Shown here: positions 23,386 to 35,230 of the stretch, one piece after another
Layout of the letters: every line of letters starts with the position of its first letter
Position numbering within the stretch: position 1 is the stretch's first letter
Assembly: GCA_003439945.1 (NCBI GenBank)
Contig: QVRM01004838.1
Location: forward strand, 16,001 to 80,000
Direction of reading: 5' to 3'
DNA length: 64,000 bases
Source of the DNA: Dermanyssus gallinae
Taxonomy: Eukaryota; Arthropoda; Arachnida; Mesostigmata; Dermanyssidae
Program-made: the position numbers and the translations under genes
Notes under the pieces: generated by a model
The model's input: the letters and a program-made list of their open reading frames with translations, nothing else
Database searches by the model: none
What the model was told of the DNA's origin: nothing

Positions 23386-24789
23386 GGGACTCGCTTTTCA
23401 GCCGTCGCCACATCGAATTTACGTTATTAAGTGTAACTTAAGACAAAAATAATATTATTAATAATATTATTATAATTATATTAATTTCATATTATCCGTT
23501 ATGAGACAAGAATATAACCTAATATTTACTGCATCGAATAGCACGTTTGCATAAACTTTGCGTAGCAACAAATAGCAGTTAAATATGTGTGCTCGTTGAA
23601 CATTGAGCAGCTTGCACAGCCCTTTGTCTGCCACCTCGAACGTATAACACAAAAACTAATAAACCACGTTTTGCCTCTCACTGGCATCCAGTTGCTTGCC
23701 TCGGCGCTCTGGACTTAGAGATAATGTCAGCTGAATAGACATTCAATTGTTACTATTGATGTGCAGTGAGAGAGTGTATGGCACAAAAGTTGAATACAAG
23801 CACGGGAATACACGTTTTGGTTTATCAATCAAATTATGAACGATAGCTTTTCGAAAACAAATCCGGTAATCATCCACGCTCCATTTACTCTGCTGGCCTC
23901 TCCTAGTCTTACGAATCGAGTCTTCTAGATTCGATCCTTAGACCTATGACGCATAAACTGCATATGGTCAAGATGAGTACGCAGAAGTTTTGATCTACGC
24001 AGACCTTGTAGCGTGCGAGGGACAAATTATTTTGATATTTCGCTATTTTTTCCTCAGAAAGATTGTGAAGTAACTAACTTGGGACTTCAACTAACTTGGA
24101 AGGTCAACTTGTTCAAGGCCAAAGTGATTAACCGATACTTTATACTGTCTATTTGGCTGTATTTGGCCACATATCACTTAGGAATAATGGACCGAGTCAT
24201 CCTTAGGTGAATTATAACGCCCCACATATCGACAATCGCTGGGTGCGTGTCTTTGACTGACACCACTCTATTTGACGCCATCCGATCGACAAGGAATGTT
24301 TATCAGCATTAGCTCCAGCGCTAGCTAGGACCTAGACCAGATATATTTTAGACGGGAGTAACAATCAGCGATACATAAGAATGATTAGCTGCCGCTCGGT
24401 ATTCATAATGAGGTGTTCCATATCTCGCGTAGAAGAGAAGACGTAAAAGGACGGAAATTACGAGAACAACGGGCAGTGTACTTGTGCCGGATGTAGAGAG
24501 AGAGAGAGCACTGTGGTCGATACATTATGGAGATGTGCATAGGTAAGCAATATTTTCTAAGATTTGCAAGTTTGGATTAAGTCACTATGTGTGACTAAAT
24601 GAAAACGTTTAAACCTGTCGGCATGTACTTTATGCTGGACACAATACAGAGGAATAGCGGAATAATATTTTAATAAATATTAATACTGGTATTTAATATT
24701 TATATGATTCCTAATTAATAGGCTACAATATTCTAAGGTGCTATTTCTTCTAAGTTTTAATTAAATACCGATAGTGAAACGCGAGAAGA

Positions 24790-24791
<2 letters not shown>
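23386..24791. other. AT-rich DNA, no gene
   Basis: An AATAATATTATT palindromic patch lies at about 23,447-23,470, and a B-box-like GATTCGATCC at about 23,930 without the rest of a tRNA. Frames are short and without motifs. Confidence 0.5.

Positions 24792-24823
<32 letters not shown>
24792..24823. repeat. (TA)n microsatellite
   Basis: About 16 uninterrupted TA units, immediately left of the palindrome at 24,827. Confidence 0.95.
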
Positions 24824-24824
<1 letters not shown>

Positions 24825-24826
24825 GT

Positions 24827-24843
24827 TTATTGTTGTCATTATA

Positions 24844-24887
<44 letters not shown>

Positions 24888-24904
24888 TATAATGACAACA
24901 ATAA
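24827..24904. repeat. 78-bp perfect palindrome centred on (TA)n
   Basis: Unique 20-base arms (TTATTGTTGTCATTATACCA at 24,827-24,846 and its exact complement at 24,885-24,904) flank a pure TA array. The whole interval is self-complementary. It should extrude as a cruciform easily and is likely to be unstable in cloning or assembly. Confidence 0.9.
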
Positions 24905-26968
24905 GCTTACGTTCCATAACAATTGGTACCCAATCAGCCTATATACATCAAGATCTAAGCACATACACATGCACGCACGCACACACACAAACACATCTAG
25001 ATATACACTCAACAATGCGAGTAGATAATAAGTGTAGATATAACTTCACACACACACGTATATACATATATGATCCGTTGTGCTGGTGGTGGTGGTGGCT
25101 GCTGCTGCCGCTGCTGCTGCCATTGTCGAGAGGTGAGTCTGAGCCCTGGTTGGCCACTCGTGCATGCCTCCTGTGCCCAACAGCAGCAGCATCGTCGTCG
25201 GTGCGATGCGATGTATTTGCGATACGAACGGGCGATTAGCAGAGCCTTAACAACATCGTGTTCGGGCCCTCCCCTCAATTTGCAGCTGCTTCGGCGGCGG
25301 CGGTAGCGGCTGTCCAGTCTGTCTCCCTCTCCCTCTGCTCCCACCCCCCATCTCCTTCCACCCCACATCCCCCTCATTCTCTCTCTTCTCTCTCTCCGTC
25401 TCTGGCCATCGACGTCCCCCTGTATCTACCCTCGTTCCGTTCCTTCCATTGGTTTGCTTGTTTATCTAAGCCCAACTAGCATAGAGCTACGTAGAAGCTG
25501 GCTGTCTTCTATGGCCCCTGTCGGATCGTTGTCTAGTTGATCGGCTTTTCGGTTTGGCGGGCCAGATTGACTCAACGACCGACCGACCGACCACGGCACC
25601 AGTTAGTCGTTGCCCGACCAGGCGTCGTCGTGTTGTGATTGTGCCCTTGCTCTAGGCAGGTAGAAGGGCGGTGCTGGCAACGATCGCTTGAGGCTGGCAA
25701 CATTTCGAACTACCAATGTCGAAGATATATGCGCGTCTTTGCACTGTTGTTGCTGCTGTTGTCATTGGGGGTGTTGGTGTTGTTGCTGCTGTTGTTGTTG
25801 TTGTTGCTGCCACCGCGGTTGTTGTTGCTAGAAGTGTTAAGTGGCTAGGCCCGCTCCGGCAGCCGTTACAAGACTTCCTAGTTTGGCCTAGGTGATCGCT
25901 AACACAGCTGGGTTACTTGATGTCCATAATGACTCTGGTTCCCGTACTTATTCTTGCTAGTACTATATTAATTTGTGTTGTTATTGATGTCGTTGTTTCT
26001 AGTGGTCGTCACACACACAGCAACCCAACAACGCAGCAACACTACCAAGTCAATAAAACGGGACGCGTAGGGTTTTTCTCTATGCGAGCGTTTTAAAGTA
26101 AAGTCCTGTCGTATGTGTCTCTCCTTCATTGTTGTGATGAGAGGTAAGGCGATGACAATGCTCCTTAGTATCTTTACGATCGCCCTCGCTATAACCACCC
26201 GTAATTGCCATCATCATCATCATCACCACCATTATAATCATCACCACCACCACCTCATCATCTCATCGTTAATATTATCCTATCACTATCATATAATCGC
26301 TATCATCATATAGGCATATCGCACGTTCATTTCGCACCGAATAGAACGGGCTTCAACTTTAAGCAACGGAAGCAGCACAATCAGCAGCGACAGCAGTACT
26401 TAGCTCGAGTTGCGGCCGTCGTCGTCGTCATCACCATCATCATTATTATATCGTCCTCATTTAAGGGGGCTAAACACCAAATGGTTAATCTTAACCGCGT
26501 CTAGCGCCACGAGTACTAGTTACCACCGCGTCAAACAGCCGCCGCCTGTCACCGCCATCGCGGATTCGCCTACCACAATCGCCATTGCTGCCAGTTAGTT
26601 ATGCGGTATGCGGCCTTTACGAGGTGCCGCACGCACCTGCATCATACGTGTGTGTATGGCCGGCTGTGTTTCTGCCTGTCTGTCTGTCTGTATATCTATC
26701 TATGTATCTCGCTCCCTGCCTGTCTGTGTGTAGGCTGGCGGCGCGGGGTGTTAGTTTGTCGTGGTCCTGTATTTGTTAACGCATGCCTGTGCGTATATAT
26801 ATGTCTGTGCGCCTGTATATCTGTGTGTGTATGTGTTGTGCGTATGTAGGTCTATTTGTTGGTTGGTCTGTAGATGTATTATTGTGTGCCAACCATTACA
26901 TTTTCAACTGGAGATCGGATCAGGGGCGGCGACTGTCATGACGCGTCTAGCTCGTGCAGAGCTAGGTG

Positions 26969-26972
<4 letters not shown>
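24905..26972. other. GC-richer low-complexity block
   Basis: No gene is recognised. It holds CA-rich repeats near 24,960-25,060, GCTGCT at 25,095-25,125, a CT-rich pyrimidine tract at 25,318-25,402, a GTT/GCT block at 25,745-25,830, CAT repeats at 26,209-26,260 and 26,425-26,450, and a CTGT/TGTA-rich stretch at 26,640-26,880. The open frames are dominated by these repeats. Confidence 0.5.

Positions 26973-27050
<78 letters not shown>
26973..27050. repeat. Long (TA)n microsatellite
   Basis: About 39 uninterrupted TA units, one of the three longest arrays in the window. Confidence 0.95.
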
Positions 27051-27052
<2 letters not shown>

Positions 27053-27339
27053 AGACAACAAGCAAATTGGAATTGAACGCGGCTAAGTGCGTTGTTTCTG
27101 TCTGAAGACTTGACTCGACGAGGGTAGAGAGCGCGTCTAAGACAGTCACTCCTCCGAACTCGGAATTACTAGAAGTGTCACTATTCTCCGAGGTTTCATC
27201 TACCCCTGATGGTCTAGATAAATGGGTCGCTAAACTCAGATGTACATACAATCAACTGAAACCAGTTGCTCCACACAGTGGCTTCTTCCTGATCGGTTCC
27301 TCTTTTCCGCTTCCAAGTTGTTTACATATTGTGGACCTA

Positions 27340-27506
27340 CTTTTACTTTTCAGGCTGACTTTCAGCCAACATTTGACGTTCATGGAATTGCCTTCGCAGT
27401 GCTTTGTAAGACGAGCCCCATAATACAATTGTGCAATGGCGGGGATCGAACCCGTGCATGTATGTGTCTCGTCCGGTCGCAAAGTGCACGAGAATGGTTT
27501 TACACA
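27340..27506 (-). mobile_element. SINE-1 copy 2 (reverse orientation)
   Basis: On the minus strand it reads GCGACCGGACGAGACACATA, then GGGTTCGATCCCC (B box), CATTGCACAATTGTA, GCACTGCGAAGG, GAACGTCAAATG and GGCTGAAAGTCAGCC. These are the same blocks in the same order as the copies at 1,088 and 56,948. In this copy the B-box hairpin is close to a regular T-arm (stem GGG/CCC extended by C-G). The head is more diverged than in the other two. Confidence 0.68.
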
Positions 27507-27619
27507 CTTGTTTTTACAATTTTCTTCACGCACTAAAAGACACCGCGCTTGACGAGAGGATTGAATCTAGGTGACTAGGACGATATACAGCGCGAAATCA
27601 ACCCCAGCATGACCTTATC

Positions 27620-28467
27620 ACCCTAAGACGAGCCGCGCTAGTGGTATCGTTGTCGCATGTGGAGAGCCACATAGGGCCACTCCTAGTCGAACCGGTCTAC
27701 AATGGCTCAAATGCAACCTCGCGAAGGAGAACGAACATCTCTTATCCGCGACAGACGATGTATTTGAGAACTCACCCACCGGAGAACACGTAGTTCTCAG
27801 CATGGTGGGTGAGTTCTTTTTTTGATAAGCAGTTATACGGTTTACACCTCGGCTCATAATGATACTGCAAGATGCCGTCTGTGAGCAGTGTCAGCTAGGG
27901 GTGCAGGGACCTGCGTGTAGGCTTTTCCAAGCCCCTCTGAGTACATTTCTCGACTACATTATTATGGGGATTGATGTCGGCCTTCAAATGGGGGGCAATG
28001 TCAGCCGAGACGCCCATCAGTGGAGATGTGGAGAGCCGGCAGACGCTATGGCACATCATCCGTTATCATTCATTCATAACGCGCTGGCCGTGTGGCGAGA
28101 CAGGCTGGAGACATCAACAACGCTAGTGCTAGCAGAGACTCTTGGGTGGTTAGGACTTCCCAGCGATGCTTGAGCCATGGGGCTTGTCCCGGAAAGACGG
28201 AGAGTATGGCCTGACGGTATGAGTCGGGAAACGGCCCCTGATATAGGATGCAACTGTGCCGGATTCACTCACACTCCGTATGGTCCGACGCAGCGCCTTT
28301 CAAATGGGACAGTCGAGGCTGAGAAAGGGGCAAGGTCATAAGTAAAACGACAGGGCAAGTTTTTCAGGTGGAGAATGTTCATTTGATCCAACGAGGCAAC
28401 GCGGCTGCAGTGGTAGGGTCGTTGGCAAAAGAGGTCAGTCCTGGACTGGCAAGTGATATACGAACGG
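27620..28467 (+). mobile_element. LINE family A copy 2: C-terminal part
   Basis: Plus-strand frames carry the end of the same LINE protein. RCGEPADAMAHHPLSF (about 28,028-28,075) is the Cys/His-rich segment. EPWGLSRKDGE followed by GKRPLI-DATVPDSL (about 28,172-28,280) is the following segment. ENVHLIQRGNAAAVVGSL (about 28,371-28,424) is the terminal motif. Upstream, a poorly kept stretch (27,640-27,900) probably represents the thumb/connector and contains a foldback at 27,768-27,816. Stops, frameshifts and a deletion before the last motif make it non-functional. A (TA)n array begins 44 bases after the last conserved residue region. Confidence 0.8.
27768..27816. repeat. Foldback with about 20-bp paired arms
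   Basis: GAACTCACCCACC (27,768-27,780) is exactly complementary to 27,804-27,816. Inside it, GAGAAC (27,782-27,787) pairs with GTTCTC (27,793-27,798), leaving a five-base loop and a small bulge. Confidence 0.85.
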
Positions 28468-28509
28468 TGTCTACAGTTGCAAGGGGACAGCTATATACAC
28501 ACTTCCTTG

Positions 28510-28510
<1 letters not shown>

Positions 28511-28539
<29 letters not shown>
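28511..28539. repeat. (TA)n microsatellite
   Basis: About 14 TA units shortly downstream of LINE copy 2. A smaller TA array lies near 28,790-28,805. Confidence 0.95.
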
Positions 28540-28541
<2 letters not shown>

Positions 28542-29054
28542 CGTTGCACTCAGTCCATTTTTAAACTCATGGAGTAGAATCGCCCGAATTTGGCATTTTT
28601 CTACCTCCATTTTGCAGCACTTTTACGAGCAAACGGCTAAACAGACTTTCAAAATGGTTGAGACCAGCAGATTCCCCGCTCTTTTCCACATGAAAACAAC
28701 AAAGAGTAAGCCAATGATCTATGCCTAGGCGCCGGGGCGGGCGCTGTGAAAGCCGCGCAAGCATACCTGAAAAGACTTTTTTGTAGACCCTATATATATA
28801 TATATGAAGTTTGCTTGGCATGAATACCGAAGAACATCGAACACTCAACAATATATTTAATGCTCTTAAATAGTAATAACATATTCATGGAGAGATATAA
28901 TAAACGTTTTGCCAAAGGCGTAGTAAAGATACCCAACAAGATACTGTACTGCTGCGTACCAGGTGACGAACGGTTATGCCAGAACGGTGGCGACTTAGCG
29001 AGGCTAAGCGAAGCCCATCCGCCTATGTCTATAGAGAATGGCTTTCACCGGCCC
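28540..29054. other. Mixed DNA, no gene seen
   Basis: Short frames on both strands, none with a domain. Confidence 0.45.
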
Positions 29055-29640
29055 GCCTTGCAATTGTTGCTGCTGTTGTTGTCACCACCGTTGTTCTCCA
29101 TATGGTTGTTGTTCTTGCTGATTCTTTATCTACATTTGCTTGTTGCTCATATTGACTCTTACTTGTTGTTCCGCTACTCGCCGTCGATATTGATGCTTTC
29201 ATTGTGGTAGTTATTTTTGTTCCTGTTTTCGATTGTTGCTGGCGTCGTGTTGCGCGGTCTGTAGCTACGGTCGTTGTCGTTGTTGTTGCTGCTGTTGTTG
29301 TTGTTGTTGTTGTGGTTGATGTTGTTGCTGTTGTTGTTGTCGTCGTCGCCGCCGCAACAGTTATTGTTGTTGCTGATCTTGTAGTCGCCTTGTTATTGTT
29401 GCTGATATCGTAGTCGTCTTGTGATTACTGTTGTTGTCGGTATTGTGGTTGTTGCAGGCGACGCCGCTCTTCATAGCGTTGTTACGCGGCACTAGCAGCA
29501 GCAGCAGAAGTAACAGTGGCACGAGCGTTATGGTTGGCAATTTGTTGTTGCTTGCTGTTGTTGTTACTGCCGCTCTTGTTGTTATGTTTGTTGGTGCTGC
29601 CGCTGCTGCTGCTGCTGTTGTTGTTGACCTTTTTGTATTG
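29055..29640. repeat. GTT/GCT trinucleotide-rich block
   Basis: Nearly continuous GTT/TTG/GCT units, densest at 29,272-29,345 and 29,540-29,625. The complementary type of repeat (CAA/CAG) follows at 29,999-30,215. Confidence 0.8.
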
Positions 29641-29964
29641 CTTTGTCGGCTTGCCGATTGCTGGTGGCCGATTAGTATGAAATGATCGGTACAATAGCAG
29701 CGAGTGAGCGATATCGGCGCTGGTAGCAACTGTGGGCGCCATTGGCACGGCGCTACAGGTACAGTGAAAGCTAGCGTCGTTCGTGCTCCGTTTGGTCAGT
29801 AGTAACTCGCCACCGCGTCGCAGATCCGTCGACTCGAGCCGACGGTGATGCTCAACCTCGATTGAACGACAGCGCTTCTTCAGCCAGCCTTTGATACAAT
29901 AGTCAACGTCAAGCGGCGGCTGCGGCGGCGTTTGCCGAAAGCGCAGCATGCACGCTGCAACCAA
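29482..29964 (-). other. Candidate ORF, unique N-terminal part plus Asn/Ser/Gln repeats
   Basis: A 160-codon minus-strand frame. Residues 1 to about 105 are not repetitive and include DYCIKGWLKKRCRSIEVEHH and GGELLLTKRS. The remainder is Asn/Ser/Gln-rich and comes from the GTT block. I recognise no domain. The non-repetitive open part makes it slightly better than the other low-complexity frames, but about 100 open codons in GC-rich DNA is not rare. Confidence 0.13.
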
Positions 29965-29998
29965 CTCAACTTGGCGGCAATTTACAAGCTTCGAAAGC

Positions 29999-30215
29999 TG
30001 CTAAAGAGATGCCAACCACAGCAGCAGCACCACCACCACAGCAGTAATCGCGACGAGCAAATGAACAACTACAATGGCAATGAGCATTAGCAATAAGAAG
30101 CAACTAAATGAGCACTAACAATGAGAAGCAGCCAAATAATAGATGATAGAAACAACGACAACAACAACACCGGCAGCAACAACAAAAACATCAACAACAA
30201 TAACAACAACGTTTA
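29999..30215. repeat. CAA/CAG/CCA trinucleotide-rich block
   Basis: CAGCAGCAC/CACCAC near 30,020, then AAT/AAC/AGC-rich units and ACAACAACAACAC near 30,150-30,210. Confidence 0.75.
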
Positions 30216-32124
30216 AGGCAAGACAACAAGGCAAGACCACAGAAGCATTGATAGACCACAACGACAGCATTAACGCGAGATGCATCAATCCACTCAAAAT
30301 CAAGTAGGCTTTATTGTCTGATCTATACATTCTGTAGCTAGTACAATACTGCTATGCAGGCTTCCCTTGGCCGTTGGTTGGTTAAGCTAAGTGTCAGCTA
30401 AGTCCAGTCTGTACACGAGGCGGGTATAGCTGATTTAGTTCGGCGCTCTTCTCTCAGTACAATCTTAGTTGAAATATACATAATTTTTATGAAGGCGGCC
30501 TATTCCTACACACTATTTCGTGTAGCTTTATTTCCAAAGGCCAATATAATACAGTGTATTGTTATCACATTTGTGATACGTTATACAGTGTATAACGTAT
30601 CACAAATACGTTCATAGTAAGCGAGTTGAAAAACAGGTTTTCTTGAAATGGACTGACTGAATTTTGCACTGGTTAGACAGCGCAAGAAGTTCAATCCAGT
30701 GCATACGAGAATTTGTGCCTGGCATAATATGCTTCTGTGGAAATACTAGCCCTATTGCGGTTACATCCCAGTACAGTGAAACCGAATAGGTATAATAGCA
30801 TGACATTCAGAAATATTCTAAATATGCAAATACGCCAAGTTAAGTAGAGCTTTGTATGCACGCTATATGCAGTACGTCGGCCGCGAGGTACAGCCTAAAG
30901 TTCTGGCAAAGCTGATTCATTATTCCATCACCGCGTAGGACGCGATATATACGCTTTTACTGCCCGGAGAGCAGCTGGGCGTGAAGTTCACTAGCAAGGT
31001 TTACAGCTAAGTAGCGAAAGCATTACACGTGCGTTTACGGTCACGGTAGGCCAGCACATATTAAGTAAGCCACACTAACTAAACACTAATAACAATCGGT
31101 TCATTTTACCTGCTAGATTTACGCAGAGACACAATATCCTACACGAACTGAAATCAAATTCAAAATGATTCCCTCCTTCCTCGTTGGGCAATTGTTGGCA
31201 TCAACTGACCACAGACGTCAAACTACGCCAAAGGTGCGTACGTCAAAGGGCGATTCTATCATGAAACGCGTGCGTGAAACGGGCAACTGCGCACGCTTTC
31301 AGAATTCATGGTATTCCGAGGCGGGTCGGCCTGCCTGTATCGCTGCTTTGTCCTAAACCTATTAACGTGCGCAGTAGTAGCTCTCTACGGTAGACGTTTC
31401 TGTGACGACGCTACGTGCCGATAGGAGACGTTAAGATTGTCCATCATCTCTACGATTGGCCGCCGGTTCGGTCGCCAATACCAGCCGATGGCGAACGAAT
31501 AACAATGGCGTGCGGCACAGTTCCAAATCGGGTGTCTCAGGCGAGAGTAGTGCGCTGAAGAGAAGGCAAGTCGAACCATCGTGGTGCAGAGTCGGCTGTA
31601 CTGTATCTATCCGCCACATCAAGGACGTAGAAAGTAAGAGTCAACAACAGCAATGGCCGATCGACCGACCAACGGCCGCTGCTAGCTACCACTAACATTA
31701 CTACCACGGTACAGACGTACTTTACGTCTCTGCTGCCGCTATGACTATTCCGACTAATCCTTACTATTCTGAATCCTGCTGCGGTAACTACCACCGCTAA
31801 CAGTACGGTTATAGGCACTGCTAGAAAAACACTTACTACTACTTATAGTTCTACTAGAAAGGGTTGGTTAGCCGTAGGGATTGCCAGCAAATCACGAATG
31901 TTACTACTACTACCACTATGGGCGGTTAACCCTCGGAATACCGATAACGACAGTCACCCGCCAAATGGAAAGGCGGGTCGGTCTGTCTCCGTTTCCTACG
32001 CCGAAGGTCTTCCCTGCTTTAATGGGGGGGAGAGGGGGGCACAAACTAACCCGCGGCAACGCAACCCGTGAAGAGATACGGTAAACAATTCTATATATAT
32101 TTGTACATATAGCTGTGGTCAGCA
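30216..32124. other. Unique DNA, no gene assigned
   Basis: A 39-base palindrome lies at 30,569-30,607. The part from 31,390 to 32,080 is GC-richer and has overlapping frames of 60-90 codons on both strands, none recognised. Confidence 0.45.
30569..30607. repeat. 39-bp perfect palindrome
   Basis: The arm ATTTGTGATACGTTATACA (19 bases) is followed by one G and the exact complement. A third, diverged copy of the same arm sits directly to the left (TGTATTGTTATCACA, 30,555-30,569), so the site holds alternating orientations of one short unit. Confidence 0.95.

Positions 32125-32176
<52 letters not shown>
32125..32176. repeat. (ATT)n microsatellite
   Basis: About 17 uninterrupted ATT units. Confidence 0.95.
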
Positions 32177-32179
<3 letters not shown>

Positions 32180-32265
32180 GTCGAGTTAGTCTCTCCCCTC
32201 TAACTGCGTGCGACAGACATGTAGGCTTTCCTTCGACAAACATTGCCGCTGGTCGACCTAAATTC

Positions 32266-32266
<1 letters not shown>

Positions 32267-32311
<45 letters not shown>
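32267..32311. repeat. (TA)n microsatellite
   Basis: About 22 uninterrupted TA units. Confidence 0.95.
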
Positions 32312-32314
<3 letters not shown>

Positions 32315-32402
32315 TCAAGTGAATCTAAGCTATACATCATTTTTCTCGCTTCTATTAGTCGCCAAACACTGTGCAGTGCAATAAATTGTGTGTTGTTCTT
32401 TG

Positions 32403-32404
32403 AA

Positions 32405-32441
<37 letters not shown>
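32403..32441. repeat. Poly(A) followed by (TA)n
   Basis: Eleven adenines run straight into about 14 TA units. The same arrangement occurs at 44,528, 60,090 and 61,488. Confidence 0.9.
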
Positions 32442-32444
<3 letters not shown>

Positions 32445-33167
32445 ATGTGCATAGATGTATACGTGATTTTGGGGCAGATAATCTGCTTGTGTATACATAC
32501 AGGTATGTTCGGGGTAGCAGCGGTAGCTGCCAAATAGGTAGCTGCACGGCGGCTTCATAAGCTTTACTGGCCTTCGTTGGCGTACGTGTGTTTGTTCTTT
32601 CTCTTTTGTCTTTCGCTTGATTTGGCATTCGGTGTTCGACACCAGACCAAACCGGTCCGTCCGTCCGTCTTTGTTTCCGTAGATCGATCGATTGTTTCGC
32701 TGTGTTTGATTTGTTTTTCGCTTGTCATCAATTCGTGAACGAGCTCCGCCCACCATTTTCGTTTTACTGAAAGCCGCCGACACGATGTGTCTTGATGCTG
32801 AAAATTAAGATGCCTCGTTATTCCACCGGAGTATCAGCCAGCAAGTTGTCAATGGCTCGGCCAAATTGAAGACAGGTAGGCATATATATATATATAAATA
32901 TATATATAGGACTTTGCTGAGTGTTCGGGGTGGCCCATGTTGTACGAGTTTGCTCTATATAAGCTGGTTTTCGATGAAATTTACGTTCCCGAATATTGGC
33001 CACAGGTGTGCCCTAATGTGCATACATAGAAAACACATTTAAAGTAAATAGTCGTGAACATTGAACGTGATAAATACTAGATTGAAAACGAAGGCGTCAG
33101 GCCGCATGTAGTGGCCACGGACATGTTATCCCCATCTAGAGCGCTTAAAGAATGTATAACAGTAGAT

Positions 33168-33212
<45 letters not shown>

Positions 33213-34179
33213 TTTATATATATATATTTTATTTTTTTTAAGATCTATAGAGGAGTTATTCCGGATGATACTGTGTATTCTGTAAGAGCTACTGTTAGAC
33301 GCACAACTTGACGTGCAACGAATTTTTTTGAGACCGGTAGCTCTAAAGGAATTCGCCGGTAATGCTCTCACGTACACCCTGCCAACTATCGGAAGCGTAC
33401 TTTCTAAATTCGTGTACTCACCTCAGTTAGATTATATAAACGTGAAGTGAAAAATGGTTTACGAGTAGAAAATATTATCAGAACTAGCTACCTGTAATTA
33501 TGTTGAAGAAAGCTTCTCATGAATTTGAACGGGAGAATTTTTAGCGATTTCAATTTTTAGTTTCGCATGGAGTGAGACAAGTTGAAGTGTGAAATGGATC
33601 ACGTTGGTGCTTTTATACGTTTTACATATTTTTGTTTACGAGAACTTAAACATTGTAAAATTGCAATTCTGTGAATAAACCTCATATTTGAAATTTAAAA
33701 ATGAAATATATATATAGACCTTTTTAGTGATTATGGAATTTGGTGACTGTTTCTTTAAGCTATTCCACAGGTCCCTTTGCTTAGTTAACTAGTCAAGTAT
33801 TGTTTACGGTATTGTTTCTTATTACAATTTCCTATTTGGCGCTGTTCTAGCCCCCTTTATAGCGTTTCGAACGTCTTGTTAATAAGCAAAACGCATACAC
33901 AGAACAAAAGCATACAAATATTCTCATACTTCGAGCACGGTATGGGCATGGGTCGTTGGCTCAACATTTGCTTATGACGGTGCCCTATGAGATGCCGCAT
34001 ACTCTGCCTGTACAAGAGCCTCTGGTGTATCATATCACATAGAAAAACTGCCAAATGTTTCCCCAGGAAGTTTCGGCACGATAGGCTTCTTCCCCCTGTC
34101 ACTCTCTCTCTTGATCTATCTTTTGTTCGGCCCGTCATTGTTGTTGGCTACCCCTAGCGTCGATGGGCTCACCAGTTTC
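32442..34179. other. AT-rich DNA with TA arrays, no gene
   Basis: TA arrays lie at 32,882-32,908 and 33,172-33,229 (interrupted by CATATATT and TTTA). The rest, including 33,230-34,140, shows no repeat or coding signal. Confidence 0.5.
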
Positions 34180-35230
34180 GATGTTATGTTGCTCAGCATC
34201 GTCAGCAAGACGCCGTGCTGTCGCTGTTGTCGTCGTCTTCGTCGTCGTTGCTCCCAGTTCGAGAGCCGTTCAGCAATTTTCGCGTAGCCATCATAGCTAG
34301 CAAATGCTATGCAAATTGCCGTTGTTAGTGTATTATGCGCCTCTGCCCCCCCAAGGGAGTCCGTTTCACCATCTATCTCCTCCAGCGCTCCAGCGCCGGC
34401 GGAGCTCGGAATGCGGGCGAGATGCCAAGACAGGCGCTGTCTCCAGCTTCTGTCGAGCTCCTGCTGTAATCTGCTCCGCCCGTTCGTACCGTTTGGCTCT
34501 GTGCCGGAGCACAGGCAGAACTAACAACGAAAGCAGAAGCAGCAGCAGCAGAGCATCGTGCTGACGAAGGTTTGGAAACGAACCTCCTCACCGTATGGTT
34601 GGCTACGACGAAAACCGGACCCCTGATGGGCTTCCTTTACGGCCCCGCCACCCAACCCCCCGCCCGCCCGCCCGGTGACCCGTCCTCCGTGCAGCAGTGG
34701 GGTAGCTGAACGGGAACGAAATGCGGCGGGATGCATGTAGAGCGTGGCAGCAAGCGCACAGTGTCCTGTCATGGCGGTAGACATTGCGGTCGCGAGAAGG
34801 AGCAGCCCACTGTAGTCACCGTAGTCCCTCTCCACGTGCCAGGACGTTCATCAGGACGGCTGGCTGATGTGGATGGGTGGGTGGGATGTTGAGCGGGTGA
34901 ACGGGGGTGTGTGCGTGTGTCCGCCGATTGTGCGTGCCCTTTCGACGTGACCGGCTTGGGAATACATGTAAAGACGAAGAAGAGGTCCGCTCGCTCCCCG
35001 GATTGCTCCTGGATTCCAGGCTTCCGTGATCGCTGGCCTGGCAAAAAGCCCAGCATCATGACCTCGACGCCAAAAAACGTCCTGCAATCCCGCCAGCACG
35101 AACTGCCGAATGTTGCTGCTGATGCTGCTGGCTTCTGGCATTAGTGGCTAAAAGTTGGTGTCGGTGTTTGTGATCTCAACCTGACCGCTTCTTCGTTTCC
35201 TCAGGCCTAATCTGTCCTGACGTTCCTCGA
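34180..35230. other. GC-rich unique block, possible unrecognised exon or regulatory DNA
   Basis: About 1 kb of GC-rich DNA carries less repeat than the other GC-rich blocks. Several frames of 70-104 codons are open. On the minus strand one frame (35,141-34,851) begins MPEASSISSNIRQFVLAGLQ with mostly G/C third positions. Another (35,059-34,769) begins MMLGFLPGQRSRKPGIQEQS and ends in a Pro/Thr/Ser-rich tail. They overlap, so at most one is real. I recognise no domain and no consensus splice site. The block could be a 5' untranslated exon or CpG-rich control region of a gene outside the window. Confidence 0.2.

Noticed and set aside
23925..23945. B-box-like GATTCGATCC
   Set aside because: Isolated motif without cloverleaf or repeat partner.
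32125..32176. Tandem units as a CRISPR array
   Set aside because: A three-base microsatellite without spacers. No array of repeat plus unique spacers exists in the window.
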